The notes: generated by a model from the letters alone, not told the origin. A DNA stretch of 64,000 bases from Clostridium sp. OM02-18AC (GCF_003481825.1 NZ_QULW01000007.1:62001-126000), one strand, 5' to 3'; shown: positions 1 through 8,810, numbered from the stretch's first letter. Translations and numbers: made by a program.

Positions 1-93
1 GTCTGTGGTGACGCGCTCTACAAAATAGGTTTTCTGGGAATCGATACAGCCGATAACAATGTTGGTATTTCCCATATCCAGTGCTAAAATCAT
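1..93 (-). CDS. coaX: Type III pantothenate kinase, N-terminal part (cut by window edge)
   Basis: Reading the minus strand from the ATG at 93 gives an open frame to the window edge that begins MILALDMGNTNIVIGCID. The DMGNTN phosphate-binding motif at residues 6-11 is diagnostic of CoaX, the ATP-dependent kinase that phosphorylates pantothenate in the first committed step of CoA synthesis. An AAAGGAGC ribosome site lies about 8 bases upstream. Only 31 residues of a protein usually near 255 are visible. It is divergent from coaBC, which acts later in the same pathway, supporting the assignment. Seen: motif and start. Inferred: full-length gene beyond the edge. Confidence 0.9.
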   Translation of the reverse strand, partial: MILALDMGNTNIVIGCIDSQKTYFVERVTTD

Positions 94-261
94 GGATGAA
101 GCTCCTTTTTTCTTTATTGTCTGCAGCAGTGAAAGGTCTGTCTGCAGCCGAATTTTTCTGGGTCTGCACAGCAAAGGTACAGACGTATAGATTATCTACA
201 ATCTTACCATATTTTACAGGGAAAGACAATCGGAATACACGCGTCTTGTCGTTTCTGCCCC

Positions 262-290
262 TTTTATTGGCGGTTGAAATATGATATACT
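262..290 (+). promoter_or_regulatory. Possible coaBC promoter
   Basis: A good TATACT -10 hexamer lies at 285-290, with only a poor -35 (TTTTAT, 262-267) at 17-bp spacing. It is the best candidate in the divergent coaX-coaBC spacer, which otherwise shows nothing clear. Confidence 0.35.
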
Positions 291-332
291 TATAAGACTG
301 TTTGTATGAAAAATGAGGAGGCTTTGACTCTT

Positions 333-1523
333 ATGTTAAAAGGAAAAACTGTGCTGCTGGGTGTCAGCGGCGGAATCGCTGCCTACAAGATCGCAAGCCT
401 GGCAAGCATGCTGGTAAAGCAGCATGCCAATGTGCATGTGATCATGACACAGAATGCCACCAATTTTATCACCCCGACAACGTTTGAAACCCTGACGGGA
501 ACGAAGTGCCTGGTGGACACCTTTGACCGGAATTTTGAGTTCCAGGTGGAACATGTATCGCTGGCAAAGCAGGCAGATATTTTTATGATCGCACCTGCTA
601 CGGCCAATGTGATCGCCAAGGTAGCCCATGGTCTGGCAGATGACATGCTGACGACGACGTTTCTGGCCTGCAAAAAGCCGAAATATATCGTACCGGCCAT
701 GAATACCCAGATGTACGAAAATCCCATTACGCAGGACAATCTGGAAATCTGCAGAAAGTATGGCATGCATGTCATTGATCCGGCGAGCGGTTATCTGGCC
801 TGCGGTGATACCGGAGCCGGAAAGATGCCGGAGCCGGAGACCTTGTTTGAGTATATTCTGCAGGAGCTTGCCTGTGAGAAGGATCTTGCCGGAAAAAAGG
901 TTCTGGTAACAGCCGGACCGACCAGGGAGGCAATTGATCCGGTGCGCTATATCACCAATCATTCCACGGGAAAGATGGGTTATGCCATTGCGCGGGCAGC
1001 CGCAAGGAGAGGTGCCGAGGTGACGCTGGTGAGCGGACCGGTGGATCTAAAAGCGCCGCTTGGCGTGAAGCTGGTGCCGGTGGTCAGTGCAAAGGATATG
1101 TTCGATGCCGTGACCTCGGTCAGCGACCAGCAGGATGCCATCATCAAGGCAGCAGCGGTAGCTGATTACCGCCCGGCGGTTGTGGGTACGGAGAAGACGA
1201 AAAAGAACGACGGCAACATGAACATTGAGCTGGAGCGCACGGACGACATTCTTGCATGGCTGGGTGCGCACCGGAGAGCGGGACAGGTGCTTTGCGGTTT
1301 CTCCATGGAGACCCAGAATATGCTGGAGAATTCCCAGGCGAAGCTTGCAAAGAAAAAGGTGGACATGATCGTGGCCAACAGTCTGCGGACAGCCGGAGCC
1401 GGATTCGGCACCGATACCAATATCGTGACGGTCATCACGAAGGATGGCGCCGAGGAGCTGGAGCTGATGAGCAAGGATGCGGTGGCGCACGAACTTCTGA
1501 ATCGTATTTTTCCACATGCTTAG
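333..1523 (+). CDS. coaBC: Bifunctional phosphopantothenoylcysteine decarboxylase / phosphopantothenate-cysteine ligase
   Basis: Makes 4'-phosphopantetheine from 4'-phosphopantothenate, cysteine, CTP and FMN in two steps of CoA synthesis. The N-terminal flavoprotein (CoaC) half opens with LLGVSGGIAAYK and has the PAMNTQM segment of the decarboxylase. The CoaB ligase half begins near residue 195 with VLVTAGPTREAIDPVRYI and the NHSTGKMG nucleotide-binding stretch; KKND lies further on. Length near 396 is normal. I prefer ATG 333 because GAGGAGG (315-321) sits 11 bases upstream; an in-frame ATG at 306 would add nine residues without a ribosome site. Divergent from coaX. Confidence 0.95.
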   Translation: MLKGKTVLLGVSGGIAAYKIASLASMLVKQHANVHVIMTQNATNFITPTTFETLTGTKCLVDTFDRNFEFQVEHVSLAKQADIFMIAPATANVIAKVAHGLADDMLTTTFLACKKPKYIVPAMNTQMYENPITQDNLEICRKYGMHVIDPASGYLACGDTGAGKMPEPETLFEYILQELACEKDLAGKKVLVTAGPTREAIDPVRYITNHSTGKMGYAIARAAARRGAEVTLVSGPVDLKAPLGVKLVPVVSAKDMFDAVTSVSDQQDAIIKAAAVADYRPAVVGTEKTKKNDGNMNIELERTDDILAWLGAHRRAGQVLCGFSMETQNMLENSQAKLAKKKVDMIVANSLRTAGAGFGTDTNIVTVITKDGAEELELMSKDAVAHELLNRIFPHA

Positions 1524-1657
1524 TTCTTGCAAAAGCGATGCGTGTCTGGTAAACTGTAAGTTTGGAACGAGAAATAAAAGCGGATAGATTCAGACCGCTT
1601 TCACCTTATATACATTCGGAAATTTCGAATGTACAATATAGAACGGAGGACAAACTT

Positions 1658-3250
1658 TTGTCGAATATAACAGAAGAAATCAAGAAACGAAGAACCTTTG
1701 CGATCATTTCCCACCCGGATGCCGGTAAGACAACCCTGACGGAGAAATTCCTGCTTTACGGAGGTGCCATTAACCTGGCAGGTACCGTAAAAGGAAGAAA
1801 GGCCGCAAAGCATGCCGTATCCGACTGGATGGAGATCGAGAAGGAGAGAGGTATTTCCGTAACCTCATCCGTTATGCAGTTTGAATACGATAACTACTGC
1901 ATCAACATTCTGGATACCCCGGGACACCAGGACTTCTCTGAGGATACCTACCGTACCCTGATGGCGGCCGACAGTGCGGTCATGGTTATCGACGGTTCCA
2001 AGGGTGTTGAGGCACAGACCATCAAGCTGTTCAAGGTCTGTGTCATGAGAGGCATTCCGATCTTTACCTTTATTAACAAGATGGACCGCGAAGCGCGCGA
2101 TCCGTTTGAACTGATGGATGAGATCGAGAACGTGCTTGGCATCCGTACCTGTCCGATCAACTGGCCGATCGGTTGTGGAAAGAACTTCAAGGGTGTGTAT
2201 GACCGCCATGAGAAGACCATTACCACCTTCACGGCTGCCATGGGCGGACAGAAAGAGATCGATTCCCAGACCTTCCCGGTAGAGGGAACCGATGTCGAGG
2301 CGGTGATCGGAGCCGATTACCACCAGCAGCTGTTAGATGAGATCGAGCTTTTGGACGGCGCAGCCGATGAGTTTGACCAGGAACGTGTCAGCCGCGGTAA
2401 TTTATCCCCGGTATTTTTCGGTTCTGCACTGACCAACTTTGGTGTTGAGACTTTCCTGCAGCATTTCCTGAAGATGACGACTTCCCCGCTGCCGAGAAAG
2501 GCGATCACAAGAGAGATCAGCCCGTTTAACGACGATTTCTCCGCGTTTGTCTTCAAGATCCAGGCAAACATGAATAAGGCACACCGCGACCGTATCGCGT
2601 TTATGCGTATCGTATCCGGCAAGTTCGAGGCCGGCATGGAAGTAAACCATGTGCAGGGCGGCAAGAAGATCCGCCTGTCCCAGCCGCAGCAGATGATGGC
2701 GCAGGACAGAAAGATCGTCGAGGAGGCATATGCAGGTGATATCATCGGTGTGTTCGATCCGGGTATTTTCTCGATTGGTGATACCTTATGTCTCTCCAAC
2801 GAGAAGTTCGAGTTCGAGGGCATCCCGACCTTCGCACCGGAGCATTTCGCGCGTGTGCGCCAGATCGACACTATGAAGCGCAAACAGTTCTTGAAGGGTG
2901 TCAGCCAGATTGCCCAGGAGGGTGCGATCCAGATCTTCCAGGAGTTCAACACCGGTATGGAGGAGATCATCGTTGGCGTAGTCGGCGAGCTGCAGTTTGA
3001 GGTTCTGACCTACCGTCTGGAAAATGAGTACAATGTAGAGGTGAAGCTGGAGAAGCTGCCGTACGAGTACATCCGCTGGATCGAGAACAAGGACGAGATC
3101 GATGTGGCCAAGATCCAGGGTACCTCCGACATGAAGCGTATCAAGGACTTAAAGGACAACCCGCTTCTGATCTTTGTCAACAGCTGGAGCATCGGCATGG
3201 TAGAGGACCGCAACCCGGGATTAAAGCTGAGTGAGTTCGGGCGTAACTAG
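1658..3250 (+). CDS. prfC: Peptide chain release factor 3 (TTG start)
   Basis: Translational GTPase that ejects RF1/RF2 from the ribosome after peptide release. The start of the family is clear (RRTFAIISHPDAGKTTL, P-loop), followed by the switch II DTPGHQDF and the NKMD guanine-specificity motif; the C-terminal half is the RF3 domain. Starting at TTG 1658 gives 530 residues, the usual RF3 length, with CGGAGGA (1644-1650) at correct spacing. A TTG at 1562 opens the same frame but adds 32 unrelated residues. It follows coaBC and precedes yqeY. RF3 rather than EF-G because domain IV of EF-G is missing. Confidence 0.95.
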   Translation: MSNITEEIKKRRTFAIISHPDAGKTTLTEKFLLYGGAINLAGTVKGRKAAKHAVSDWMEIEKERGISVTSSVMQFEYDNYCINILDTPGHQDFSEDTYRTLMAADSAVMVIDGSKGVEAQTIKLFKVCVMRGIPIFTFINKMDREARDPFELMDEIENVLGIRTCPINWPIGCGKNFKGVYDRHEKTITTFTAAMGGQKEIDSQTFPVEGTDVEAVIGADYHQQLLDEIELLDGAADEFDQERVSRGNLSPVFFGSALTNFGVETFLQHFLKMTTSPLPRKAITREISPFNDDFSAFVFKIQANMNKAHRDRIAFMRIVSGKFEAGMEVNHVQGGKKIRLSQPQQMMAQDRKIVEEAYAGDIIGVFDPGIFSIGDTLCLSNEKFEFEGIPTFAPEHFARVRQIDTMKRKQFLKGVSQIAQEGAIQIFQEFNTGMEEIIVGVVGELQFEVLTYRLENEYNVEVKLEKLPYEYIRWIENKDEIDVAKIQGTSDMKRIKDLKDNPLLIFVNSWSIGMVEDRNPGLKLSEFGRN

Positions 3251-3282
3251 AAGTCATAAAAAATATATGGAGGAAATAAATC

Positions 3283-3729
3283 ATGAGCAAGATTGACGTA
3301 GTAAGAGCTGCAATGGTAGAGGCAATGAAGGCAAAAGACAAGGCAAGAAAAGATTCCCTGTCCATGCTGCTTTCCGCACTGAAGAACGCGCAGATCGACA
3401 AGCGTGAGGAGCTGACGGAGGATGAAGAGAACGCCGTTGTTAAGAAGGAAATCCGCCAGACCCAGGAGACCTACGACATGGCTCCGGCAGACCGTACCGA
3501 CATCCGCGAGGAAGCTGCTGCAAGACTTGCCGTTTACAAAGAGTTCGCTCCGGAAGATATGAACGTAGAGCAGATCACGGAGGTGATCAAGGGAGTTCTT
3601 GCAGAGCTTGGCATTGAGCAGCCGACCGGTGCAGACAAGGGCAAGATCATGAAGGTTCTGATGCCGAAGGTAAAAGGCAAAGCGGACGGTAAGCTGGTAA
3701 ACCAGACTCTTGCCGGCATGATGAAATAA
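3283..3729 (+). CDS. YqeY/GatB-domain protein
   Basis: A 148-residue helical protein of the YqeY family, related to the C-terminal tRNA-interacting domain of GatB. Conserved stretches visible are LSMLLSALKNAQID near residue 25 and the C-terminal GKIMKVLMPKVKGKADGK. The family is probably linked to tRNA-dependent amidation or aminoacyl-tRNA handling, but no enzymatic activity is established. AUG at 3283 has TGGAGGAAA ahead of it. It lies 32 bp after prfC, so co-transcription is likely. Confidence 0.88.
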   Translation: MSKIDVVRAAMVEAMKAKDKARKDSLSMLLSALKNAQIDKREELTEDEENAVVKKEIRQTQETYDMAPADRTDIREEAAARLAVYKEFAPEDMNVEQITEVIKGVLAELGIEQPTGADKGKIMKVLMPKVKGKADGKLVNQTLAGMMK

Positions 3730-3809
3730 ATCATTTCTGGACGCATTTGTGTGAATAACAGCGAAATGCTGTAAAATGACAAAAATAATAGACTTTGGGG
3801 GTTAATCTT

Positions 3810-5219
3810 ATGTACAAAGAGAAAATCAGCGCCTGGGTGGACGCTCACAAAGATGAGATGATCGAAGATATCTGTGAACTCTGCCGCATCAACAGTGAAA
3901 AGATGCCGGAGGAAGAAGATATGGACATGCCGTTTGGTCCTGGTGCCGCAGAGTGTCTGGATACGGCTCTGGATATGGCGGAGGGTTACGGCTTTGAAAC
4001 CTGCTCTTATGATGGATATGTGGGCTGCGTGGATATGAATGAGCTTCCGCGTCAGCTGGATATCCTGGCACATCTGGATGTCGTTCCGGCAGGAGAGGGC
4101 TGGACTGTGACAGAACCGTTCAAACCGATCGTAAAAGACGGAAAGCTTTACGGTCGCGGTACTGCAGACGATAAAGGACCGGCTGTGGCAGCACTGTATG
4201 CCATGCGTGCAGTCAAAGAACTTGGCATTCCGCTTAAGAAAAATGTGCGCCTGATCCTTGGTACGGATGAAGAGTGCGGCAGCAGCGATATCAAGTATTA
4301 TTACAGCCAGGAAAAGGAAGCACCAATGACTTTTTCCCCGGATGCGGCTTATCCGCTGGTAAATACGGAGAAAGGCCGTTTTGCGGGACATTTTACCGCA
4401 GCGTTTGCGTGCTCGGATGCGCTTCCGAAGCTGGTTTCCATTCAGGCAGGCACCAAAGTGAATGTAGTGCCGGGAAAAGCAAAAGCTGTCGTGGAAGGTT
4501 TTGCAGAGACCGCTTTAACAACAGCAGCTGCTGAGACGGAAAAAGAAACCGGAATTCATTTTGATTTTGTCAGCGAGGGCGCAGTGACCACGGTAACTGC
4601 AACCGGAACCGGTGCCCATGCATCGACTCCGGAAGTGGGAAACAACGCGCTGACCGGACTTTTGGTATTCCTTGGAAAGCTGGCATTTGCACCGTGTGAG
4701 CAGATCGATATGGTGCGCAAGGCAGCAGCTCTGATCCCGCATGGTGATGTGACCGGACAGACGCTTGGTGTATCCATGGAAGATGAGATTTCCGGAAAAC
4801 TGACCCTGTCTTTCAATATGCTGACGGTAGATGCCGGAAACCTGGACGGCAAGTTTGACAGCCGTGTTCCGGTATGCGGAAATGACGACAATGTGCTTGA
4901 AGTTGTGAGAAGCCGCATGGCAGAGCAGGGACTGACCCTGTTGAATAAAGATATGGTTCCGCCGCATCATGTATCGGGGGATTCCCATTTTGTAAAGACA
5001 CTTCTTGCGGCGTTTGAAACTTATACCGGACGCAAAGGCGAATGCCAGTTCATGGGAGGCGGCACCTATGTGCACAGTCTTGCAAATGGTGTGGCATTTG
5101 GCGCTGCAATGCCGGAAACGGATAATAAAATGCATGGTCCGGATGAATTTGCAGTTGTTGAGGAACTGGTAGTAAGTGCCAAGATTTTTGCGCAGGCGAT
5201 CGCAGATCTCTGCGGCTGA
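3810..5219 (+). CDS. pepV: M20 family dipeptidase, PepV type
   Basis: Zinc-dependent cytosolic dipeptidase of the Sapep/PepV group. Metal and catalytic motifs are intact: HLDVVPAG (metal His and catalytic Asp), GRGTADDKGP (bridging Asp), and GTDEECGSSD (general base Glu followed by metal Glu). The 469-residue length fits PepV. I start at ATG 3810; the upstream TTG at 3795 lies inside the G-rich ribosome-site region. The gene stands alone: an intrinsic terminator follows 24 bp after the stop. Confidence 0.92.
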   Translation: MYKEKISAWVDAHKDEMIEDICELCRINSEKMPEEEDMDMPFGPGAAECLDTALDMAEGYGFETCSYDGYVGCVDMNELPRQLDILAHLDVVPAGEGWTVTEPFKPIVKDGKLYGRGTADDKGPAVAALYAMRAVKELGIPLKKNVRLILGTDEECGSSDIKYYYSQEKEAPMTFSPDAAYPLVNTEKGRFAGHFTAAFACSDALPKLVSIQAGTKVNVVPGKAKAVVEGFAETALTTAAAETEKETGIHFDFVSEGAVTTVTATGTGAHASTPEVGNNALTGLLVFLGKLAFAPCEQIDMVRKAAALIPHGDVTGQTLGVSMEDEISGKLTLSFNMLTVDAGNLDGKFDSRVPVCGNDDNVLEVVRSRMAEQGLTLLNKDMVPPHHVSGDSHFVKTLLAAFETYTGRKGECQFMGGGTYVHSLANGVAFGAAMPETDNKMHGPDEFAVVEELVVSAKIFAQAIADLCG

Positions 5220-5242
5220 TGAAAGATTAATAAGAAAAACTG

Positions 5243-5276
5243 GAAAGAAGGTACCGCAGGGTGCCTTCTTTTTTTA
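5243..5276 (+). terminator. Intrinsic terminator of pepV
   Basis: A stem with arms AAGAAGGTACC and GGTGCCTTCTT around a GCAG loop is followed by a run of T. It closes the pepV transcript. Confidence 0.88.
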
Positions 5277-5277
5277 C

Positions 5278-5324
5278 TTTGCATATTGAGGAGGCGCCGG
5301 TGGCGTGTCCGCTGATTTCTACTG
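5278..5324 (+). repeat. Post-terminator dispersed element, copy 1
   Basis: About 45 nt beginning TTTGCATAT and ending GTGTCCGCTGATTTC, with a GGCGCCGGTGGCG core able to form a small hairpin. It directly follows the U-tract of the pepV terminator. Related copies occur at 14325 and 56332 on the plus strand and at 21811 and 63173 on the minus strand, always just 3' of a terminator on the same strand. Function unknown. Confidence 0.65.
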
Positions 5325-5389
5325 TATGCAGGCAGAAGTGCTGAAAATTGTATTTATAGAAAAACATTGAAAAAACACCATAATACCTA

Positions 5390-5418
5390 TTGACATAGTG
5401 GGTTAAAGGACTTACAAT
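5390..5418 (+). promoter_or_regulatory. Promoter of metY with possible operator
   Basis: Consensus sigma-A promoter: TTGACA at 5390-5395, 17-bp spacer, TACAAT at 5413-5418. The -35 is embedded in an imperfect inverted repeat (CCTATTGACATAGTGG, 5387-5402) that could be an operator for the Rrf2-family regulator encoded at 7971. Promoter seen directly; operator role inferred. Confidence 0.75.
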
Positions 5419-5534
5419 ACGAAACAACGAATCACCTACAGAAATACAGGGTAATTCAAAAGAAGAAAACAATCTGAATAACTGAACAGGCGTAAAACCA
5501 GTTATGGATGAATTTGGAAAGGCAGGTACATACC

Positions 5535-6821
5535 ATGAGCAAGAATTATAAGTTTGAGACCCTTCAGCTTCACGTAGGACAGGAGAGTGCAGATCCGGCA
5601 ACCGACTCCAGAGCAGTACCGATTTACGCAACTACTTCTTATGTATTTAAAGATTCTGCACAGGCAGCAGGACGCTTCGCTTTAAGCGAGCCGGGAAACA
5701 TTTATACCCGCTTAATGAACCCGACCTCTGATGTATTCGAGAAGAGAGTTGCAGCCTTAGAGGGTGGTATCGGAGCACTGGCTACCGCATCTGGTTCCGC
5801 AGCAATCGCTTATGCGATCCAGAATATCGCAAAGGCAGGAGACCATGTTGTATCTTCCAGCAATCTGTATGGCGGTACCACAAACCTGTTTGAGAACACA
5901 CTGCCGGAGCAGGGAATCACTGCTACCCTGGTCGATCCGTCCGATCCGGAAAATTTTGAGAAGGCAATCCAGCCGAACACCAAGCTTCTTTACTCCGAGA
6001 CACTTGGCAACCCGAACTCTGACGTGGTAGATCTGGAAGCAATCGCAGAGATCGCCCATCGTCATGGTATTCCGTTTATCGTGGACAGTACCTTTGCAAC
6101 TCCGTATCTTTTACGTCCGATCGAGCATGGCGCTGATATCGTGGTACATTCTGCTACGAAGTTCATGGGTGGACATGGTACCGTAATGGGCGGCATCGTA
6201 GTAGACGGCGGTAAGTTCGACTGGGCTCAGAACGATAAGTTCCCGGGCTTAAGCAAACCGAACCCATCTTACCATGGTATTGTATTTACCGAAGCATGCG
6301 GAAATGCTGCTTACATCACCAAGCTCCGCACCACGCTGATGAGAGACTTAGGTGCTACCATTTCCCCGTTCAACTCTTTCCTGTTACTGCAGGGTCTGGA
6401 AACCCTGTCCTTAAGAGTAGAGCGCCACGTAGAGAACGCCCTGAAAGTGGTAGATTTCTTAAAGAATCATCCGCAGGTAGAGAAAGTAAACCATCCGTCT
6501 CTGGCTACTGGTCATCAGAAAGAACTGTACGACCGCTACTTCCCGAACGGTGCAGGTTCTATCTTTACTTTCGAGATCAAGGGCGATGTAAATACCGCAA
6601 AGAAATTCACCGAGAACCTGGAATTATTCTCCCTGCTTGCTAACGTAGCAGATGTAAAATCCCTGGTTATCCATCCGGCGTCTACCACCCACTCCCAGCT
6701 GGATGAGGAAGGACTTCTGGCATGCGGCATCAAACCGACCACAATCCGTCTTTCCATCGGTACCGAGCATATCGACGATATCATTGATGACTTAAAACAT
6801 GGTTTTGAGGCAGTAAAGTAA
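5535..6821 (+). CDS. metY: O-acetylhomoserine sulfhydrylase (PLP-dependent)
   Basis: Makes homocysteine from O-acetyl-L-homoserine and sulfide, the direct-sulfhydrylation route to methionine. The protein (about 428 residues) opens KFETLQLHVGQ; SGSAAIAYAI and the PLP-lysine segment VVHSATKFMGGHG identify the Cys/Met metabolism PLP family, and the long insert and C-terminal SIGTEHIDDI fit MetY rather than cystathionine gamma-synthase. ATG 5535 is preceded by a purine-rich GGAAAGG. A consensus promoter lies 117 bp upstream. cysK follows, placing both sulfide-assimilating enzymes together. Confidence 0.93.
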   Translation: MSKNYKFETLQLHVGQESADPATDSRAVPIYATTSYVFKDSAQAAGRFALSEPGNIYTRLMNPTSDVFEKRVAALEGGIGALATASGSAAIAYAIQNIAKAGDHVVSSSNLYGGTTNLFENTLPEQGITATLVDPSDPENFEKAIQPNTKLLYSETLGNPNSDVVDLEAIAEIAHRHGIPFIVDSTFATPYLLRPIEHGADIVVHSATKFMGGHGTVMGGIVVDGGKFDWAQNDKFPGLSKPNPSYHGIVFTEACGNAAYITKLRTTLMRDLGATISPFNSFLLLQGLETLSLRVERHVENALKVVDFLKNHPQVEKVNHPSLATGHQKELYDRYFPNGAGSIFTFEIKGDVNTAKKFTENLELFSLLANVADVKSLVIHPASTTHSQLDEEGLLACGIKPTTIRLSIGTEHIDDIIDDLKHGFEAVK

Positions 6822-6916
6822 TTACAGATTAAAACAGGTCTGTCCGGTCATTTCCTTTGAACCGGGTGGATGATTTGATAATAAAACGTTGCGTGAATGC
6901 AAGGAGGACACAAAAA

Positions 6917-7849
6917 ATGGCAAACATTTATACTTCTGCAGACCAGCTGATCGGAAAAACCCCTCTTCTGGAGCTCACAAATATTGAGAAAAAATATGGC
7001 TTAAAGGCGAAAATTCTGGCAAAGCTCGAGTATTTTAACCCGGCAGGTTCTGTAAAGGATCGTATTGCCAAGGCTATGATCGACGCAGCAGAGAAGAGCG
7101 GTCAGTTAAAACCGGACTCTGTGATCATTGAGCCGACCTCCGGCAACACCGGTATCGGTCTTGCATCGGTTGCAGCAGCCCGCGGCTACCGCATCATCAT
7201 CGTTATGCCGGAGACCATGTCCGTTGAGCGCCGCCAGCTTATGAAAGCATATGGTGCAGAGCTGGTTCTGACGGAAGGTGCAAAAGGTATGAAGGGTGCC
7301 ATTGCCAAGGCAGATGAGCTTGCAAAGGAGATCCCGGGTGCATTCGTGACCGGTCAGTTCGTAAACCCGGCAAACCCGAAAGCACACTTCGAGACCACTG
7401 GTCCGGAGATCTGGGAAGATACCGACGGAAAGGTAGATTATTTTGTAGCAGGTGTTGGTACCGGCGGTACCATTACTGGAACCGGTCAGTTCTTAAAATC
7501 CAAGAATCCGGATGTTAAGGTTGTCGCTGTAGAGCCGGCTACCTCTGCAGTACTTTCCACCGGTGTGGCAGGTGCCCACAAGATCCAGGGTATCGGTGCA
7601 GGCTTTGTTCCGGATGTACTGGATACCAAGATTTACGATGAAATCATTCCGGTCAGCAATGAAGACGCATTTGCAACCGGAAAAGAGGTAGGAAAGAATG
7701 AAGGCGTGCTGGTAGGTATTTCCTCTGGCGCAGCAACCTGGGCTGCCATTGAACTGGCAAAACGCCCGGAGAATGAGGGTAAGACAATCGTAGTGCTTCT
7801 GCCGGATACCGGAGACCGCTATCTGTCCACCCCGTTATTTGCAGACTGA
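6917..7849 (+). CDS. cysK: Cysteine synthase A (O-acetylserine sulfhydrylase)
   Basis: PLP enzyme making L-cysteine from O-acetylserine and sulfide. Typical motifs are present: the PLP lysine in NPAGSVKDRIA, the substrate loop EPTSGNTGIGLA, and the phosphate-binding GVGTGGTITGTG. About 310 residues, standard for the family. AAGGAGG lies 9-15 bases before ATG 6917; a longer frame from 6857 adds 20 residues that do not belong to the family. It is 95 bp downstream of metY and upstream of an Rrf2 regulator, forming a compact sulfur cluster. Confidence 0.94.
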   Translation: MANIYTSADQLIGKTPLLELTNIEKKYGLKAKILAKLEYFNPAGSVKDRIAKAMIDAAEKSGQLKPDSVIIEPTSGNTGIGLASVAAARGYRIIIVMPETMSVERRQLMKAYGAELVLTEGAKGMKGAIAKADELAKEIPGAFVTGQFVNPANPKAHFETTGPEIWEDTDGKVDYFVAGVGTGGTITGTGQFLKSKNPDVKVVAVEPATSAVLSTGVAGAHKIQGIGAGFVPDVLDTKIYDEIIPVSNEDAFATGKEVGKNEGVLVGISSGAATWAAIELAKRPENEGKTIVVLLPDTGDRYLSTPLFAD

Positions 7850-7906
7850 CCGTAACGGTTCCTATATCTGCGTACAGTCCGGATGAATTGGGACAGTCCG
7901 TACCGG

Positions 7907-7932
7907 CCCGGAAACAGGCGTGTGTTTCCGGG
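7907..7932 (+). other. Hairpin between cysK and the Rrf2 gene
   Basis: Perfect 10-bp inverted repeat CCCGGAAACA / TGTTTCCGGG with a 6-nt loop. No T-run follows, so it is not a normal terminator on the plus strand. It may be an mRNA processing or stability element, or an operator for the adjacent regulator. Confidence 0.5.
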
Positions 7933-7970
7933 CGGAAATAGAATAGAATGAGAAGGATGGTTTGGGGATT

Positions 7971-8399
7971 ATGATGATTTCAACAAGAGGAAGATATGCG
8001 CTGCGAGTCATGGTGGACCTGGCAGAACATGCCACCGGCGCCTTTACTCCGTTAAAGGAGGTGGCAGAGCGGCAGGATATCTCCCAGAAATATCTGGAAT
8101 CGATCATGTCCAATCTGTCCAAATCCGGTTTTGTAGAAGGTGCTCAGGGAAAAGGCGGCGGTTATCGCCTGTCCCGAGCACCGGAAGATTATAAAGTCGG
8201 CGAGATCCTGCGCCTGACAGAGGGTTCTCTGGCTCCGGTTGCCTGTTTGGAAGCGGATGCCAAACCCTGTGCCATGTCCCCCCACTGCAGGACTCTGCCG
8301 ATGTGGAACCGGCTCAATGAAACGATCAATCAGTTTTTTGACAGCTATACCATCGCCGATCTGATGCAGAGCGAAGACGGTGGGGACTACGTGATCTAA
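7971..8399 (+). CDS. Rrf2-family transcriptional regulator (IscR/CymR-like)
   Basis: A winged-helix regulator of 142 residues. The opening MISTRGRYALRVMVDLA and the recognition region ISQKYLESIMSNLSKSGFV are classic Rrf2. Three cysteines in the pattern C-x7-C-x5-C (around residues 88-102) resemble the iron-sulfur cluster ligands of IscR-type members, whereas Bacillus CymR lacks them. Its position after metY-cysK suggests control of sulfur assimilation or Fe-S supply. Start: ATG 7971 or 7974, both after AGAAGGATGG. Specific function is inferred from context. Confidence 0.88.
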   Translation: MMISTRGRYALRVMVDLAEHATGAFTPLKEVAERQDISQKYLESIMSNLSKSGFVEGAQGKGGGYRLSRAPEDYKVGEILRLTEGSLAPVACLEADAKPCAMSPHCRTLPMWNRLNETINQFFDSYTIADLMQSEDGGDYVI

Positions 8400-8411
8400 A
8401 TGAGCAGTGCC

Positions 8412-8575
8412 AGCCGAAATTTTTACAGGAATTCTGCCGTGCTCGCACGAAGCAGAATTCCTGTGAAAATTTCGGCTGATAGGGCGAATGCCCTCAGCGA
8501 GGAAACGCAAAGCGTTTTCGAGCTGCCACTGCGAAACAGCCTGCGCCAAAGCGTTTTCGAGCTGGCACTGCGAAA
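8412..8575 (+). repeat. Large hairpin with shared tail and internal direct repeats
   Basis: Arms 8412-8437 and 8452-8477 are complementary at 25 of 26 positions around a 14-nt loop. Immediately after comes ATAGGGCGAATGCCC (8479-8493) and a CAGCGAGG stretch, also seen in the element at 24495. A 29-nt unit starting CAAAGCGTTTTCGAGCTG then occurs twice (8508-8536, 8547-8575; period 39). It fills the space between the Rrf2 gene and the next promoter. It may terminate or protect the upstream mRNA, but no long T-run is present. Confidence 0.75.
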
Positions 8576-8589
8576 TTTCCAGAATATCC

Positions 8590-8618
8590 TTGACAAAACA
8601 TAAAACCCGGCGTACAAT
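8590..8618 (+). promoter_or_regulatory. Consensus promoter for the Met-rich small ORF
   Basis: TTGACA at 8590-8595, 17-bp spacer, TACAAT at 8613-8618. Transcription would begin near 8625, about 34 nt before the small ORF at 8659. Confidence 0.85.
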
Positions 8619-8658
8619 ACGCCACATAAGGTAAAATTAACGGAAACGGAGAACAGCT

Positions 8659-8757
8659 ATGAATCAGTCCAAGACCATGCAGATGAATATGGCTATGATG
8701 TGCGGCATGATGATGAACATGTGCCGTATGTTCGTGTGCAATCAATTTCATCAGTAA
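8659..8757 (+). CDS. Met/Cys-rich 32-residue small protein or leader peptide upstream of metNIQ
   Basis: ATG at 8659 with AACGGAGA (8645-8652) ahead of it; ends at TAA 8755-8757. Eleven of 32 residues are Met (1, 7, 9, 11, 13, 14, 17-19, 21, 24) and three are Cys (15, 22, 27). It has its own consensus promoter and is followed 54 nt later by an intrinsic terminator, then the methionine importer genes. This layout suits either a ribosome-mediated attenuation leader sensing methionine (and perhaps cysteine) or a tiny independent thiol/thioether protein binding a soft metal. TGCGGCA at 8701-8707, inside the ORF, is exactly complementary to TGCCGCA at 8811-8817 in the terminator stem, as an antiterminator would need. 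No family recognised. Confidence 0.7.
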   Translation: MNQSKTMQMNMAMMCGMMMNMCRMFVCNQFHQ

Positions 8758-8810
8758 TCTGCAAGGTCAGGAAAGAGCATAGAAGGATCATATCGAATAC
8801 GCATTCTAAT

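Noticed and set aside
81..284. 67-codon plus-strand ORF over the coaX start
   Set aside because: Overlaps the coaX start codon and spacer, non-ATG start, no ribosome site.
2317..2970. 217-codon minus-strand ORF
   Set aside because: Antisense shadow of prfC with no family features.
8508..8575. Two 29-nt direct repeats considered as a CRISPR remnant
   Set aside because: Only two units with a 10-nt gap and no cas genes; better explained as part of the hairpin repeat family.
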